64,000 nt of DNA from Micromonospora chersina (GCF_900091475.1 NZ_FMIB01000002.1:5890001-5954000), one strand, 5' to 3'; shown: positions 9,464 through 17,614, counted from the stretch's first letter. Translations and numbers: made by a program. Notes: generated by a model not told the origin, from the letters alone.

Positions 9464-10906
9464 GTGACCGAGTCGAACCGCCGGACCGCCGCCCTGCTCA
9501 CCGTCCTGCTCACCGGGCAGGCCATGGCCTCCATGGACACCTCCATCGCGGCCGTGGCCGCGCCCGCGATCCGCGCCGACCTGGCCGGGCCGCCGGCCGT
9601 GCAGCAGCTCGTGCTGGCCGGCTACACCCTCACCTTCGCCGTGCTGGTGGTGGTCGGGGCCCGGCTCGGCGCCCGGCACGGCAGCCCGCGGATCTTCCGG
9701 CTCGGCCTGGCCGGGTTCACCCTCGCCTCGCTGGCCTGCGGCCTGGCCCCGGGGCCGGTCGCGCTGGTGCTGGCCCGGGTGGCCCAGGGCGCGGCCGGCG
9801 CGCTGATGGTGCCGCAGGTGCTGGCGCTGATCCAGTCGGCCGTCCCGGCCGCGGCCCGGGCGCGGGCGATCGGGGCGTACTCGATGGTGCTGGCCCTCGG
9901 CGTGGCCGCCGGGCAGGTCCTCGGCGGGCTGCTGGTGACCCTCGACCTCGGCGGGCTGACCTGGCGGCTCGCCTTCCTGGTCAACGTGCCGGTCGGCGTG
10001 GTGCTCCACCTCGCCGGGCGCCGGGTCCTCGCCGGCCTGCCTGCCGACCCGCCCCGGCGGGAGCCGCTGGACCTGCCGGGCGCGTTCCTGCTCGCCGCCG
10101 CGATGCTCACCGTGGTGCTGCCGCTGGTGCTCGGCGGGGACCTCGGCTGGCCGCTGTGGGTCCGGGCCGCCGCGGCCGCCGCCGGCGCCGCCGGGCTGCG
10201 GCTCTTCCTCGGGTACGAGGCCCGCCGCGCCCGCCGCGACGCGGCCCCGCTGCTCGACGTGGCGGTGCTGCGCCACCCCGGGGTGCCGGCCGGGCTGCTC
10301 GCCTGCTGCGTCGTGATGGGCTGCTACGCGGGCTTCCTGTTCGTGCTCACCCTGCGGCTCCAGGACGGGCTGGGCTTCACGGCGCTGGCGGCGGGAGTGG
10401 CCTTCCTCCCGTACGCCTCGGGTTTCGCCCTGTGCGGCCTCGCGGTGGCGCGGCTGCCGGAGCGGGCCCGGACGGTGCTGCCGGTCGCCGGCCCGCCGGT
10501 GCTGGCGGCGGTCGTGGTGGCACTGGCCGCACTCGCCGCGGCCGGCTGGCCGTGGCCGGCGGCCAGCGCGCTGCTGGTGGCCGGCGGAGCGGCGCACGCG
10601 GCGGCGTTCAGCCCGCTGGTCACCCGCCTCAGCGCCGTCGTGCCGGCCGGCGCGGGCGCGGCGCTCTCCGCGGCCGTCTCCACCGGCACGCTGCTCGCCG
10701 CCGTGCTGGGGGTGACAGTGGTCGGCGGCCTGCACCTCGCCCTGGCCGCGGCCGGCCGGCACGGCGCGGCGCTCACCCTGCCCCCGGCGCTCCTGACCGC
10801 CGGTCTGCTGCTGGCCGGCGCCGTCGCGGCCCGGCGGGCCACCCGCCCGGCCCCGGAAGCCCGACCGGTCCCCAGCGGCCCCGAGGTCGTCGGGTCACGG
10901 CCGTGA
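9464..10906 (+). CDS. MFS transporter, DHA2-like drug exporter
   Basis: About 480 residues, strongly hydrophobic, with around 14 predicted membrane helices. It shows the motif A region GARLGARHGSPR after helix 2 and the motif C-like glycine-rich helix GAYSMVLALGVAAGQVLGG. This is the DHA2-type multidrug proton-antiporter layout in the plasma membrane. GTG at 9464 is preferred over GTG at 9455 because AGGGTG then falls at a workable distance. It is divergent from the AraC regulator and followed 26 bp later by a MarR regulator, so it has two candidate regulators. The substrate is unknown. Confidence 0.88.
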   Translation: MTESNRRTAALLTVLLTGQAMASMDTSIAAVAAPAIRADLAGPPAVQQLVLAGYTLTFAVLVVVGARLGARHGSPRIFRLGLAGFTLASLACGLAPGPVALVLARVAQGAAGALMVPQVLALIQSAVPAAARARAIGAYSMVLALGVAAGQVLGGLLVTLDLGGLTWRLAFLVNVPVGVVLHLAGRRVLAGLPADPPRREPLDLPGAFLLAAAMLTVVLPLVLGGDLGWPLWVRAAAAAAGAAGLRLFLGYEARRARRDAAPLLDVAVLRHPGVPAGLLACCVVMGCYAGFLFVLTLRLQDGLGFTALAAGVAFLPYASGFALCGLAVARLPERARTVLPVAGPPVLAAVVVALAALAAAGWPWPAASALLVAGGAAHAAAFSPLVTRLSAVVPAGAGAALSAAVSTGTLLAAVLGVTVVGGLHLALAAAGRHGAALTLPPALLTAGLLLAGAVAARRATRPAPEARPVPSGPEVVGSRP

Positions 10907-10932
10907 CCAGGGCCGCACGTAGCATGGGTGGC

Positions 10933-11415
10933 ATGGCGCAGTCCACCGTCCCCACCGCCGGCTCCGACGCGGGCGACCGCTCCGGCGTGGCCGGGGACGC
11001 GGTGCGCCGGATCATGCACATCGCCTCGGCCATGCGGCACTACCAGGACGAGGAGATCGCCGCCCTGGGGCTCACCCCGGCGGCCGCCCGCGCCCTGCAC
11101 GAGCTGGACCCCGACCGCCCGCTGCCCGCCCGCGACCTCGCCGAGCAGTTGCGCTGCGACCGCTCCAACGTCACCGCGCTCGTCGACAAACTGGAGCAGG
11201 CCGGGCTGGTGGAGCGGCGGGTCGACCCGGCCGACCGGCGGCAGAAGACGCTTGTGGTGACGGCCGAGGGCCGGCGGGTCCGGGAACAGGTCCGGCTGGT
11301 GATGTCCGACTCCCGACTGCTCGGCGGGCTCACCACCGGAGAGCTGGCCACCCTCCGCGAGCTGGTCTGGAAGGTCTCCGACGGCGGTTGCCCGGAGCGG
11401 TGCGGGGAGTCCTGA
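10933..11415 (+). CDS. MarR family transcriptional regulator
   Basis: 160 residues. Winged helix with ARDLAEQLRCDRSNVTALVDKL as the recognition region, followed by the MarR wing (ERRVDPADRRQKTLVVTAEG) and helical dimerisation ends. Start taken at ATG 10933; ATG 10924, three codons earlier, is equally possible. It follows the MFS gene by about 26 bp in the same direction, and MarR-exporter pairs usually form ligand-relieved repression units. A C-terminal Cys pair (GGCPERCGES) could be redox-active, but that is speculation. Confidence 0.88.
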   Translation: MAQSTVPTAGSDAGDRSGVAGDAVRRIMHIASAMRHYQDEEIAALGLTPAAARALHELDPDRPLPARDLAEQLRCDRSNVTALVDKLEQAGLVERRVDPADRRQKTLVVTAEGRRVREQVRLVMSDSRLLGGLTTGELATLRELVWKVSDGGCPERCGES

Positions 11416-11466
11416 CCCCGGCCGGGCGGAACGTGTCCGAGTGGGCGAGGTGGCCTCCGGTCGGTA

Positions 11467-14265
11467 ATGCTGTCCGACGTGAGCACCCCGCAAGATCTCG
11501 ACGACCGGTTCCGGGCGGCCCTCACCGCGCTCGGCGCCCCCGCCCGGCGGCGTGCCCTCGGTGAACCGCTGCCCGGCGGCGCGCCGCTGACCGGGGCGCA
11601 GGCGCTGGCCCTGTTCGACGCCCAGTTGACCAGCCGGCTGCTCGACCTCGCCGGGCGCTGGCTGCGCAGCTTCGGCGAGGGGTACTACACGATCGGCTCC
11701 GCCGGCCACGAGGGCAACGCCGCGGTGGCCGCCGCGCTGCGGCCGACCGATCCCGCCCTGCTGCACTACCGCTCCGGGGCCTTCTACTGCCTGCGCGCCG
11801 CCCAGGCGGCGGGCGCCTTTCCGGACGGCCCCGCCCCGCTGATCCCCGATCCGCGCACCCCCGGCGACGACGAGGCGGACGCGGAGCCGGCCCTCGACGC
11901 CGGCGCACCGGAGCCCGAGGAGGTCACCGGAACCTGGGCGGCCGCCCCCGACGCTGATCCTTCCGACTCCGGTGCCGGGTCATCCGACTCCGGCGCTGGT
12001 TCGTCCGGCTCGGGCGTTGCCCGGTCCGGCCTCGGCGCTGAGTCGTCCGTCCCCGGCGCAGGCCCGTCCGACCGTGGAGTGAGTCCGTCCGGCGGCGGGT
12101 CGGGTTCGGACGTGGAGATCGGGTCCGGCGAGGCGACGTCGACGGAACGGCCATTGGCCGACGGCGAGGAGGCGCCGGGAGTTCCCGTCCCGTCCGGTGC
12201 CGGTGCCGGTGCCGGTGCCGGTGCCGAGGTCGAGGCGGCGAGCCTGCCGGCCGGTGTCGGGGTGGCCGTGGACGCCGCCGGGTCGGCGACGGCCGGCGTA
12301 CCCGAACTGCCGTTGCCGGACCCCGACGACGCCTACGCGGCCGCGGCGCGCGACGTGCTGCGCGGGATGGTGGCCTCCGCGGAGGAGCCGATCGCCGGGG
12401 GCCGGCACAAGGTCTTCGGCCGGGCCGACCTCGCGGTCATCCCGACCACCTCCACCATCGCCTCGCACCTGCCCCGGGCGGTCGGAATGGGCCTCGCCCT
12501 GGAGCGGCTGCGCCGTAACGGCCGGCGGGCCGACGGGGACGCCGCGCCCTGGCCGCCGGACGCCATCGTGGTCTGCTCGTTCGGCGACGCCTCGGTCAAC
12601 CACGCCACCGCCACCGCGGCGTTCAACACCGCCGGCTGGTACGACCACACCGGGCTGCGCATCCCGGTCCTCTTCGTCTGCGAGGACAACGGGCTCGGTA
12701 TCAGCGTGCGGTCACCGCGGGGCTGGGTGGCCGCGACCCTGCGGGCCAGGCCGGGAATCCGCTACTTCGCCGCCGACGGCACGGACGTGGCCGAGGCGTA
12801 CCGGGTGGCGGGGGAGGCGGCGGCCTGGGTGCGCCGGCACCGGCGGCCGGCCGTGCTGCACCTGAGCACCGTGCGGCTGATGGGCCACGCCGGCGCGGAC
12901 GCGGAGACGGCGTACCGGAGCCCGGCCGAGATCGCCGCGGACGTGGCGCGGGACCCGCTGCTGGCCACCGCCCGGCGGCTGGTCGAGGCCGGCTACGCCA
13001 CCGGCGAGGAGTTGCTGGCCCGGTACGACGAGCGCGGCTGGCAGATCCGCCGGCTCGCCGAGGAGGTGCTGGACGAGCCGAAGCTGGCCTCCCCGGTCGA
13101 CGTGGTGGCCGAACTGGCCCCGCGCCGGCCGGTCCGCATCTCCCGGGCGGTCGCCGACGCGGGGACCCGGGCGGCGGGCCCGACCGCCGGCGCCCGTGCG
13201 GAGGCGTTCGGCGGCAGGCTGCCGGAACTGGCCGGGCCGCTGACCCTGGCGCAGAGCATCAACGCGGCGCTGACCGACGGGATGCTCGACCACCCCGGGA
13301 TGGCCGTCTTCGGCGAGGACGTGGCCGTCAAGGGCGGGGTGTACGGGGTGACGAAGGGCCTGCGGGACAGGTTCGGGGCGGCGCGCGTCTTCGACACGCT
13401 GCTGGACGAGACCTCGATCCTCGGGCTCGCGCTGGGCGCGGGTGTGGCCGGGATGCTGCCGGTGCCGGAGATCCAGTACCTGGCGTACCTGCACAACGCC
13501 GAGGACCAGATCCGGGGCGAGGCCGCGACCATGCGGTTCTTCTCCCGGGGGGCGTTCCGCAACCCCATGGTGGTCCGGGTCGCCGGGCTGGCGTACCAGG
13601 AGGGGTTCGGCGGGCACTTCCACAACGACAACTCGGTGGCCGTGCTCCGCGACGTGCCGGGGCTGGTCGTCGCGGTGCCGGCCCGCCCGGACGACGCCGG
13701 GCCGATGCTGCGTACCTGCCTGGCCGCCGCCGCGGTGGACGGCGCGGTGAGCGTCTTCCTGGAGCCGATCGCGCTCTACCACACCCGCGACCTCTACACC
13801 GACGGCGACGGGGAGTGGCTCGCCGAGTACGCCGAGCCCGGCGCCTGGGCCGCCCGCCACGTGCCGATCGGCCGCGCCCGGGTCTACGGGGTCGGCTCGG
13901 CCGAGGACCTCACCATCATCACCTTCGGCAACGGCGTCCGGATGTCGCTGCGCGCGGCGGCCACCCTGGCCGACGAGGGGATCGGCAGCCGGGTGGTGGA
14001 CCTGCGCTGGCTGGCCCCGCTGCCCGTGGCGGACATCGTCCGGGAGGCCTCGGCCACCGGCCGGGTGCTGGTCGTCGACGAGACCCGCCGCTCCGGCGGG
14101 GTGGGCGAGGGGGTGATCGCCGCGCTTGTCGACGGCGGATACGTGGGCACGGCGCGCCGAGTGGCCGGACTTGACTCGTTTGTACCATTAGGTCCGGCAG
14201 CGCGTCAGGTTCTGGTCTCCGAGGAAGCCATCACCCAGGGTGCCCGTACGCTGCTGGCACGGTAA
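11467..14265 (+). CDS. Fused alpha/beta 2-oxoacid dehydrogenase E1 with long low-complexity insert
   Basis: 932 residues. Residues 1-118 are the start of an E1-alpha domain (GYYTIGSAGHEGN, LHYRSGAFYCLRAA). Residues about 120-275 are a Ser/Gly/Ala/Asp/Pro-rich insert. The alpha domain resumes near 278 with the ThDP-binding FGDASVNHA (about 373) and VCEDNGLG. E1-beta starts near 588 (LAQSINAALTDGM) and ends with the transketolase C-terminal domain. Such fusions decarboxylate pyruvate or branched-chain 2-oxoacids and hand the acyl group to a lipoyl E2, which is not in this window. A GTG at 11479 is an alternative start. The insert inside a catalytic fold is unusual. Confidence 0.85.
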   Translation: MLSDVSTPQDLDDRFRAALTALGAPARRRALGEPLPGGAPLTGAQALALFDAQLTSRLLDLAGRWLRSFGEGYYTIGSAGHEGNAAVAAALRPTDPALLHYRSGAFYCLRAAQAAGAFPDGPAPLIPDPRTPGDDEADAEPALDAGAPEPEEVTGTWAAAPDADPSDSGAGSSDSGAGSSGSGVARSGLGAESSVPGAGPSDRGVSPSGGGSGSDVEIGSGEATSTERPLADGEEAPGVPVPSGAGAGAGAGAEVEAASLPAGVGVAVDAAGSATAGVPELPLPDPDDAYAAAARDVLRGMVASAEEPIAGGRHKVFGRADLAVIPTTSTIASHLPRAVGMGLALERLRRNGRRADGDAAPWPPDAIVVCSFGDASVNHATATAAFNTAGWYDHTGLRIPVLFVCEDNGLGISVRSPRGWVAATLRARPGIRYFAADGTDVAEAYRVAGEAAAWVRRHRRPAVLHLSTVRLMGHAGADAETAYRSPAEIAADVARDPLLATARRLVEAGYATGEELLARYDERGWQIRRLAEEVLDEPKLASPVDVVAELAPRRPVRISRAVADAGTRAAGPTAGARAEAFGGRLPELAGPLTLAQSINAALTDGMLDHPGMAVFGEDVAVKGGVYGVTKGLRDRFGAARVFDTLLDETSILGLALGAGVAGMLPVPEIQYLAYLHNAEDQIRGEAATMRFFSRGAFRNPMVVRVAGLAYQEGFGGHFHNDNSVAVLRDVPGLVVAVPARPDDAGPMLRTCLAAAAVDGAVSVFLEPIALYHTRDLYTDGDGEWLAEYAEPGAWAARHVPIGRARVYGVGSAEDLTIITFGNGVRMSLRAAATLADEGIGSRVVDLRWLAPLPVADIVREASATGRVLVVDETRRSGGVGEGVIAALVDGGYVGTARRVAGLDSFVPLGPAARQVLVSEEAITQGARTLLAR
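11959..12105 (+). repeat. In-frame 21-bp minisatellite, seven degenerate copies
   Basis: Seven consecutive 21-bp units encode 7-residue repeats of the type (P/S)SDSGAG: PSDSGAG, SSDSGAG, SSGSGVA, RSGLGAE, SSVPGAG, PSDRGVS, PSGGGSG. Each unit opens with a Ser-rich codon pair containing TCC. It forms much of the disordered insert in the fused E1. Confidence 0.85.
12196..12225 (+). repeat. GGTGCC hexanucleotide repeat, five copies
   Basis: Five perfect GGTGCC units encode Gly-Ala repeats inside the same E1 insert. The 6-bp period means that copy-number slippage would keep the frame. Confidence 0.9.
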
Positions 14266-14376
14266 ATTCCGTTCCACCCGGTGCGCCACTTGCGCGGCGA
14301 GCCACAACTGTGTGGACTGGGCCCGACGGCGTCGGACGACGCCACGAGCAGGGATGAGATGAGGAGGCACGCGACA

Positions 14377-14814
14377 GTGAGCGCGACCGCTGGTCAGGCC
14401 GCCGACGGGGTACGCAGCCTGGCGGACCGGTTCGGGATCGAGCCGGGGATGGTCGTCATGGAGATGGGCTACGACGACGACGTCGACCAGGATCTCCGGG
14501 ACGCCCTGACCGACCGCTGTGGAGAGCTGGTCGACGAGGACACCGACGAGGTGGTCGACTCGGTTCTCGTCTGGTACCGCGACGGCGACGGCGACCTCTT
14601 CGAGCTCCTCGTCGACGCCCTCGGACCGCTGGCGGACAACGGCGTGGTGTGGCTCCTGACCCCGAAGGCCGGCCGCGACGGTCACGTCGAGCCGAGCGAG
14701 GTCGCGGAAAGCGCGCAGACCGCCGGCCTCCAGCAGACCTCCACCATCAACGCGGGCCGCGACTGGAGCGGCGCCCGCCTCGTGCTCCGCCGCGGGTCGA
14801 AGGGCAAGAAGTAG
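14377..14814 (+). CDS. DUF3052 family protein
   Basis: 145 residues from GTG at 14377, chosen because GAGGAGG lies about 9 bases upstream; an in-frame ATG at 14359 would overlap that site. The family is conserved across actinobacteria and has no assigned reaction. Conserved features seen are LADRFGIEPGMVVMEMGYDD, an acidic central part, VDALGPLADNGVVWLLTPKAG, and a basic tail ending in GSKGKK. It lies 79 bp before the AhpE peroxiredoxin in the same direction. The same adjacency occurs in mycobacteria, which suggests a functional link. Confidence 0.85.
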   Translation: MSATAGQAADGVRSLADRFGIEPGMVVMEMGYDDDVDQDLRDALTDRCGELVDEDTDEVVDSVLVWYRDGDGDLFELLVDALGPLADNGVVWLLTPKAGRDGHVEPSEVAESAQTAGLQQTSTINAGRDWSGARLVLRRGSKGKK

Positions 14815-14893
14815 GGCCCGGTCCGCGCCCCGGCGGCCGGTGTCGCCCCGTGTGGCAGGCTGATCATCTCCAGACCCGATCCAAGGAGCTCGC

Positions 14894-15361
14894 ATGCCCA
14901 TCGAGGTTGGCGCCGAGGCGCCGGACTTCGTGCTCAAGGACCAGAACAACCAGGAGGTCCGGCTCGCCGACTTCCGCGGCCGGCGCACCGTGCTGCTGGT
15001 CTTCTACCCGCTCGCCTTCACCGGCATCTGCCAGGGCGAGCTGTGCGAGGTACGGGACAACCTCAACGAGTACGTCAACGAGGACGTCCAGGTGCTCACC
15101 GTCAGCGTCGACTCGGTGTACGCCCACAAGATCTGGGCCGACCGGGAGGGCTACCAGTTCCCGCTGCTGGCCGACTTCTGGCCGCACGGCGCGGTGGCCC
15201 AGGCGTACGGCGTCTTCAACGACGTCGCGGGCATCGCCAACCGGGGCACCTTCGTCATCGACAAGGCCGGCGTGGTCCGGTTCGCCGAGATGAACATGCC
15301 CGGTGAGGCCCGGGACCAGCAGGGCTGGCGCAAGGCCCTGGCCGAGGCCGTCGCCGCCTGA
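14894..15361 (+). CDS. ahpE: AhpE-type peroxiredoxin
   Basis: 155 residues, full length for AhpE. It reduces hydrogen peroxide, peroxynitrite and lipid hydroperoxides using a peroxidatic Cys, here C46 in YPLAFTGICQGEL. LADFWPHGAVAQAYGVFN and GIANRGTFVIDKAGVVRFAE closely match the AhpE subfamily. A second Cys lies five residues later (C51), where M. tuberculosis AhpE has none (from memory). It may alter recycling of the oxidised form. A well-placed AAGGAG precedes the ATG. It is cytoplasmic and is followed by tRNA-Val. Confidence 0.93.
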   Translation: MPIEVGAEAPDFVLKDQNNQEVRLADFRGRRTVLLVFYPLAFTGICQGELCEVRDNLNEYVNEDVQVLTVSVDSVYAHKIWADREGYQFPLLADFWPHGAVAQAYGVFNDVAGIANRGTFVIDKAGVVRFAEMNMPGEARDQQGWRKALAEAVAA

Positions 15362-15379
15362 TCCCACCCGGGCACGTCG

Positions 15380-15410
15380 TTCGACCGGGTCGGAGGCCGG
15401 CAGGTAAGCT
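15380..15410 (+). promoter_or_regulatory. Probable promoter of tRNA-Val
   Basis: TAAGCT at 15405-15410 fits a -10 element and TTCGAC at 15380-15385 a weak -35 with 19-bp spacing. The mature tRNA starts 31 bases downstream. Confidence 0.45.
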
Positions 15411-15440
15411 TGCCGCTCCGGCCCGCCGTACGGGCGTTCC

Positions 15441-15515
15441 GGGCGCGTAGCTCAGTGGGAGAGCACTCGCCTTACAAGCGAGGGGTCGCAGGTTCGAAAC
15501 CTGCCGCGCCCACCA
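15441..15515 (+). tRNA. tRNA-Val (anticodon UAC)
   Basis: A complete cloverleaf is visible: acceptor arm GGGCGCG/CGCGCCC, D-arm GCTC...GAGC, anticodon stem CTCGC/GCGAG around loop CTTACAA (anticodon TAC), and T-arm GCAGG/CCTGC with TTCGAAA. The discriminator is A and CCA (15513-15515) is encoded. Its 3' end faces the integrase remnant, the usual arrangement for tRNA-targeted elements. Confidence 0.97.
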
Positions 15516-15575
15516 CCACCTGACCAGGCAAAATCCGCCCGCACCTGCACAACTTGCCGGGGCGGGCGGAGTGCC

Positions 15576-15595
15576 TGACATCCAAGCCTGACATC
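15576..15595. repeat. TGACATC direct-repeat pair, left end of the island
   Basis: TGACATC at 15576-15582 and 15589-15595, 13 bp apart start to start, lie just beyond the 3' end of the integrase remnant. The same pair with identical spacing occurs at 20289. Candidate integrase arm sites or attachment-site remnants. Confidence 0.45.
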
Positions 15596-15614
15596 AATCG
15601 CTGGGTTGAATGCC

Positions 15615-16325
15615 TCACCCAGCTTTTCGCAGGGCCTCCGTCTGTTCGGCCATCCCGCTGTGTACGTAGATCATCATCGTGACATCCACGTGTGAGTGAC
15701 CCGCGATGGCCTGGGCGATGTGGGGCGGCGTCCCGAGGCTGAACAGAAGCGTCAGGCACGTGTGCCGAAGATCGTGAAACCGGATGCCCGGCAGCCCCGC
15801 CCGATCGCGAACGCTATAGAAGTGCCGGGTCAGGTTCCGCGGCTCGATCGGCGTACCGACCCGCAGCTCACCGCTGGCTCTCACGAGGTTCTGTCTGACG
15901 GTGAGTGTCTTTCTATCGAGGTCGACGTCCGACCAGCGCAGGCCAAGCAGCTCACCGCGTCGAAGGCCCAGCATGAGGGCCAGGACGTAGAGCGAGTACC
16001 AGCGGGTTGGCCTGACTGTCTCCAAGAGCCGTTGGGCCTGGAGAATGGCTAGGCCCTGGCCGTCTTCGTAGTCGGGCGTCTCGACCTGGACCAGTCTGGC
16101 GACGTTGTGGGTGACGAGCCCCTCCCGAACGGCGTTCTGCAGGGCGTTACGCAACACCGCGTGGATGTACCGGACCATTCGCACCGACAGCCCTGCCTGC
16201 CGCTTCGCAGTCAGCAGCTTCCGGACATCCTGCGGCGTGAGCACGACCTCGGTCAACCAGTGGTGCAGGTACCTCTCCAGCGTCCAGGCTTTGACGGCCA
16301 GGGGGACCCCCACGACCCGTTCCAC
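15615..16325 (-). pseudogene. Tyrosine recombinase (integrase) with in-frame internal deletions
   Basis: 236 codons, open throughout, against about 370-420 in intact relatives. The N-terminal arm jumps from ERYLHHWLTEV straight into LTPQDVRKLLTAKRQ, losing most of the core-binding start. In the catalytic domain the frame passes from SGELRVG directly to TPIEPRNL, losing the strand-loop region that normally carries the catalytic Lys. The first Arg (LGLRRGELLGLRW), HDLRHT, GHSHV and a C-terminal Tyr (MIYVHSG) remain. Two missing blocks make recombinase activity doubtful. The GTG start lies about 20 bases after the predicted transcription start of an SOS-type promoter. Confidence 0.75.
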
Positions 16326-16352
16326 CAGCGACCACGTATCTCCACGCCCAGC

Positions 16353-16375
16353 ACCCTAATCGAACAGACGTTCGA
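16353..16375 (-). promoter_or_regulatory. LexA (SOS) box over a promoter upstream of the integrase remnant
   Basis: TCGAACAGACGTTCGA (16360-16375) fits the actinobacterial/Gram-positive SOS box TCGAAC-N4-GTTCGA exactly. On the minus strand it sits directly before a -10-like TAGGGT (complement of 16353-16358), so LexA bound there would block RNA polymerase. Transcription would run into the integrase remnant. Confidence 0.7.
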
Positions 16376-16537
16376 GTCGGGCGGCTACGGCGCGCCTGGC
16401 ACATAACGTGACCGTGGCCTTACCCGACAAAGGCTCAATGTCCACTTCTCCCGCCTGATGTCGTCCGATCGTCGGATCTAGATCGGCCCTCCGGGTCATT
16501 AGCCTCGGCACGATTCGCGACAAGGAACGGAGACGCA

Positions 16538-16969
16538 GTGCAGCAGAAGCTTCAAACCCGTGCGTTCGAGCAGGTGACGCCGATCCTGCAGCCCGGTGAG
16601 CAGCCGGTCGTGGCGACGCGGGCCATGGTGGGAAAGTTCTCGGCCGGGCGACTCGGGACGGTCGTCAGCCAGGCGATCAGGCTTGAGGGTGGCGGAGCGT
16701 TGTTGGGGGCGGCGCTGGCGTCGACCCGTAAGCAGTTCGTCGTGCTCACCAACCGTCGACTGATCTTCCTGCCGCAGACGTTCCTCGGGGGCCCCGGAAA
16801 GAAGGTCCTCGGTGAGGTGGCCCGTGAACACGTCTCGCTGGCCGAGGCCAAGATGGGCGTCGTGAGCCTGCTGCGCCTCGCGTTCGGTACTGCGGGCGAC
16901 GGCGTGGCTCTCACCTTCCCCCGGGTGGACAAGAAGAACGCCGAGGCGCTCGCGGAAGCCCTTCGGTAG
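16538..16969 (+). CDS. Small PH-like domain protein
   Basis: 143 residues, GTG start after an AAGGAACGGAG purine stretch. It reads like the bacterial PH-like (YokE/SHOCT-associated) fold: an early PGEQPVVATRAMVGKF, then RKQFVVLTNRRLIFLP and short beta strands to FPRVDKKNAEALAEAL. There is no signal peptide or membrane helix. Such domains act as lipid- or protein-binding modules with no known reaction. It lies inside the island but is not flanked by the multi-repeats that surround the next two genes. Confidence 0.6.
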   Translation: MQQKLQTRAFEQVTPILQPGEQPVVATRAMVGKFSAGRLGTVVSQAIRLEGGGALLGAALASTRKQFVVLTNRRLIFLPQTFLGGPGKKVLGEVAREHVSLAEAKMGVVSLLRLAFGTAGDGVALTFPRVDKKNAEALAEALR

Positions 16970-16989
16970 GCTCCGGCGCCTGATCCCGG

Positions 16990-17076
16990 GTCGGCTGCCG
17001 GCTGTGATCCGACAGCTGAGGTGCGACGCAGCTCCGCCAGGTGATGTGCGACAGATCCAGCAAGCTAGGGGCGACA
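16990..17076 (-). repeat. Multi-repeat end A (left end of cassette 1)
   Basis: Read on the minus strand, units beginning TGTCGC or CGTCGC start at 17076, 17053 and 17027, spaced 23-26 bp. The middle one reads TGTCGCACATCACCTGGCGG. The outer side ends in the 13-bp motif at 16990-17002 (GTCGGCTGCCGGC on the plus strand). It matches end B in inverted orientation, including the GGCGGA between units. Confidence 0.65.
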
Positions 17077-17179
17077 GGATGGCCGCCGACGCAAGGTCTG
17101 CTATGCCGATGGGAACTCGCTCGCCGCAGGCTGCCGCGACCAGCGTCGTGGCGGGCACTACGGGCCGGGTCCTCAGCTC

Positions 17180-17614
17180 CTAGCTGGGAGAGTTCTGTAG
17201 CTGCTCGTGGAGCTGGCCGGCGGTATTGAGCACCGCAACGAAGTTGAACACCTGGATTTGATCGACGGCGAAACTGCCCGTGACGATCGGCGGTGGCGCG
17301 TAGGCGTAGATCTGGCTGGCGTCCAGGTGAAGCCCGCGCCGGTGGTATGCGGCCATGGCGAGGGTGGCCAGAAGGTACCTGTCCTGGCCACCCTCGGTGT
17401 CCAGTTCGGCGGTTAGGTCGGCACGGGAGTCCCACCCCCGTACGAGCTGCCCTTCGAAGGTGTCGAGGAACCACCACGCCCCGTCGGCAGACTCAAGGAA
17501 CACATCGCCGAACAGTGAGGTGAACCGCGGAGCCTTGCCGGCGAGATCCAGCCAGTCCCATGACTCCAGCGCCCGAGCGTACTGCTGCTCGCTGAACTGC
17601 TTGATCAGTTCCAC
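17180..17614 (-). CDS. Orphan immunity-like protein, DUF1851 / Tdi1 C-terminal type
   Basis: 144 residues. FTSLFGDVFLESADGAWWFL followed by DTFEGQL is the signature core of the DUF1851 family, which includes the C-terminal domain of the T6SS immunity protein Tdi1. The N-terminal WDWLDLAGKAPRFTS also fits. Members neutralise a cognate toxin in the cytoplasm, but no toxin gene, secretion system or contact-dependent system is in the window, so this is an orphan. It is the sole gene between inverted repeat sets A and B. It could confer protection against a neighbour's toxin or be a relic. Confidence 0.65.
   Translation of the reverse strand: MELIKQFSEQQYARALESWDWLDLAGKAPRFTSLFGDVFLESADGAWWFLDTFEGQLVRGWDSRADLTAELDTEGGQDRYLLATLAMAAYHRRGLHLDASQIYAYAPPPIVTGSFAVDQIQVFNFVAVLNTAGQLHEQLQNSPS

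Noticed and set aside
11959..12225. Tandem repeats considered as CRISPR or regulatory repeats
   Set aside because: The units are adjacent with no spacers and are in frame with the E1 gene, so they are coding mini- and microsatellites.
16327..16537. Third repeat-bounded cassette around the PH-like gene
   Set aside because: The left flank has only weak similarity to the repeat units (a lone GACATCAGGCGGGA-like stretch on the minus strand), so it was not counted as a cassette.
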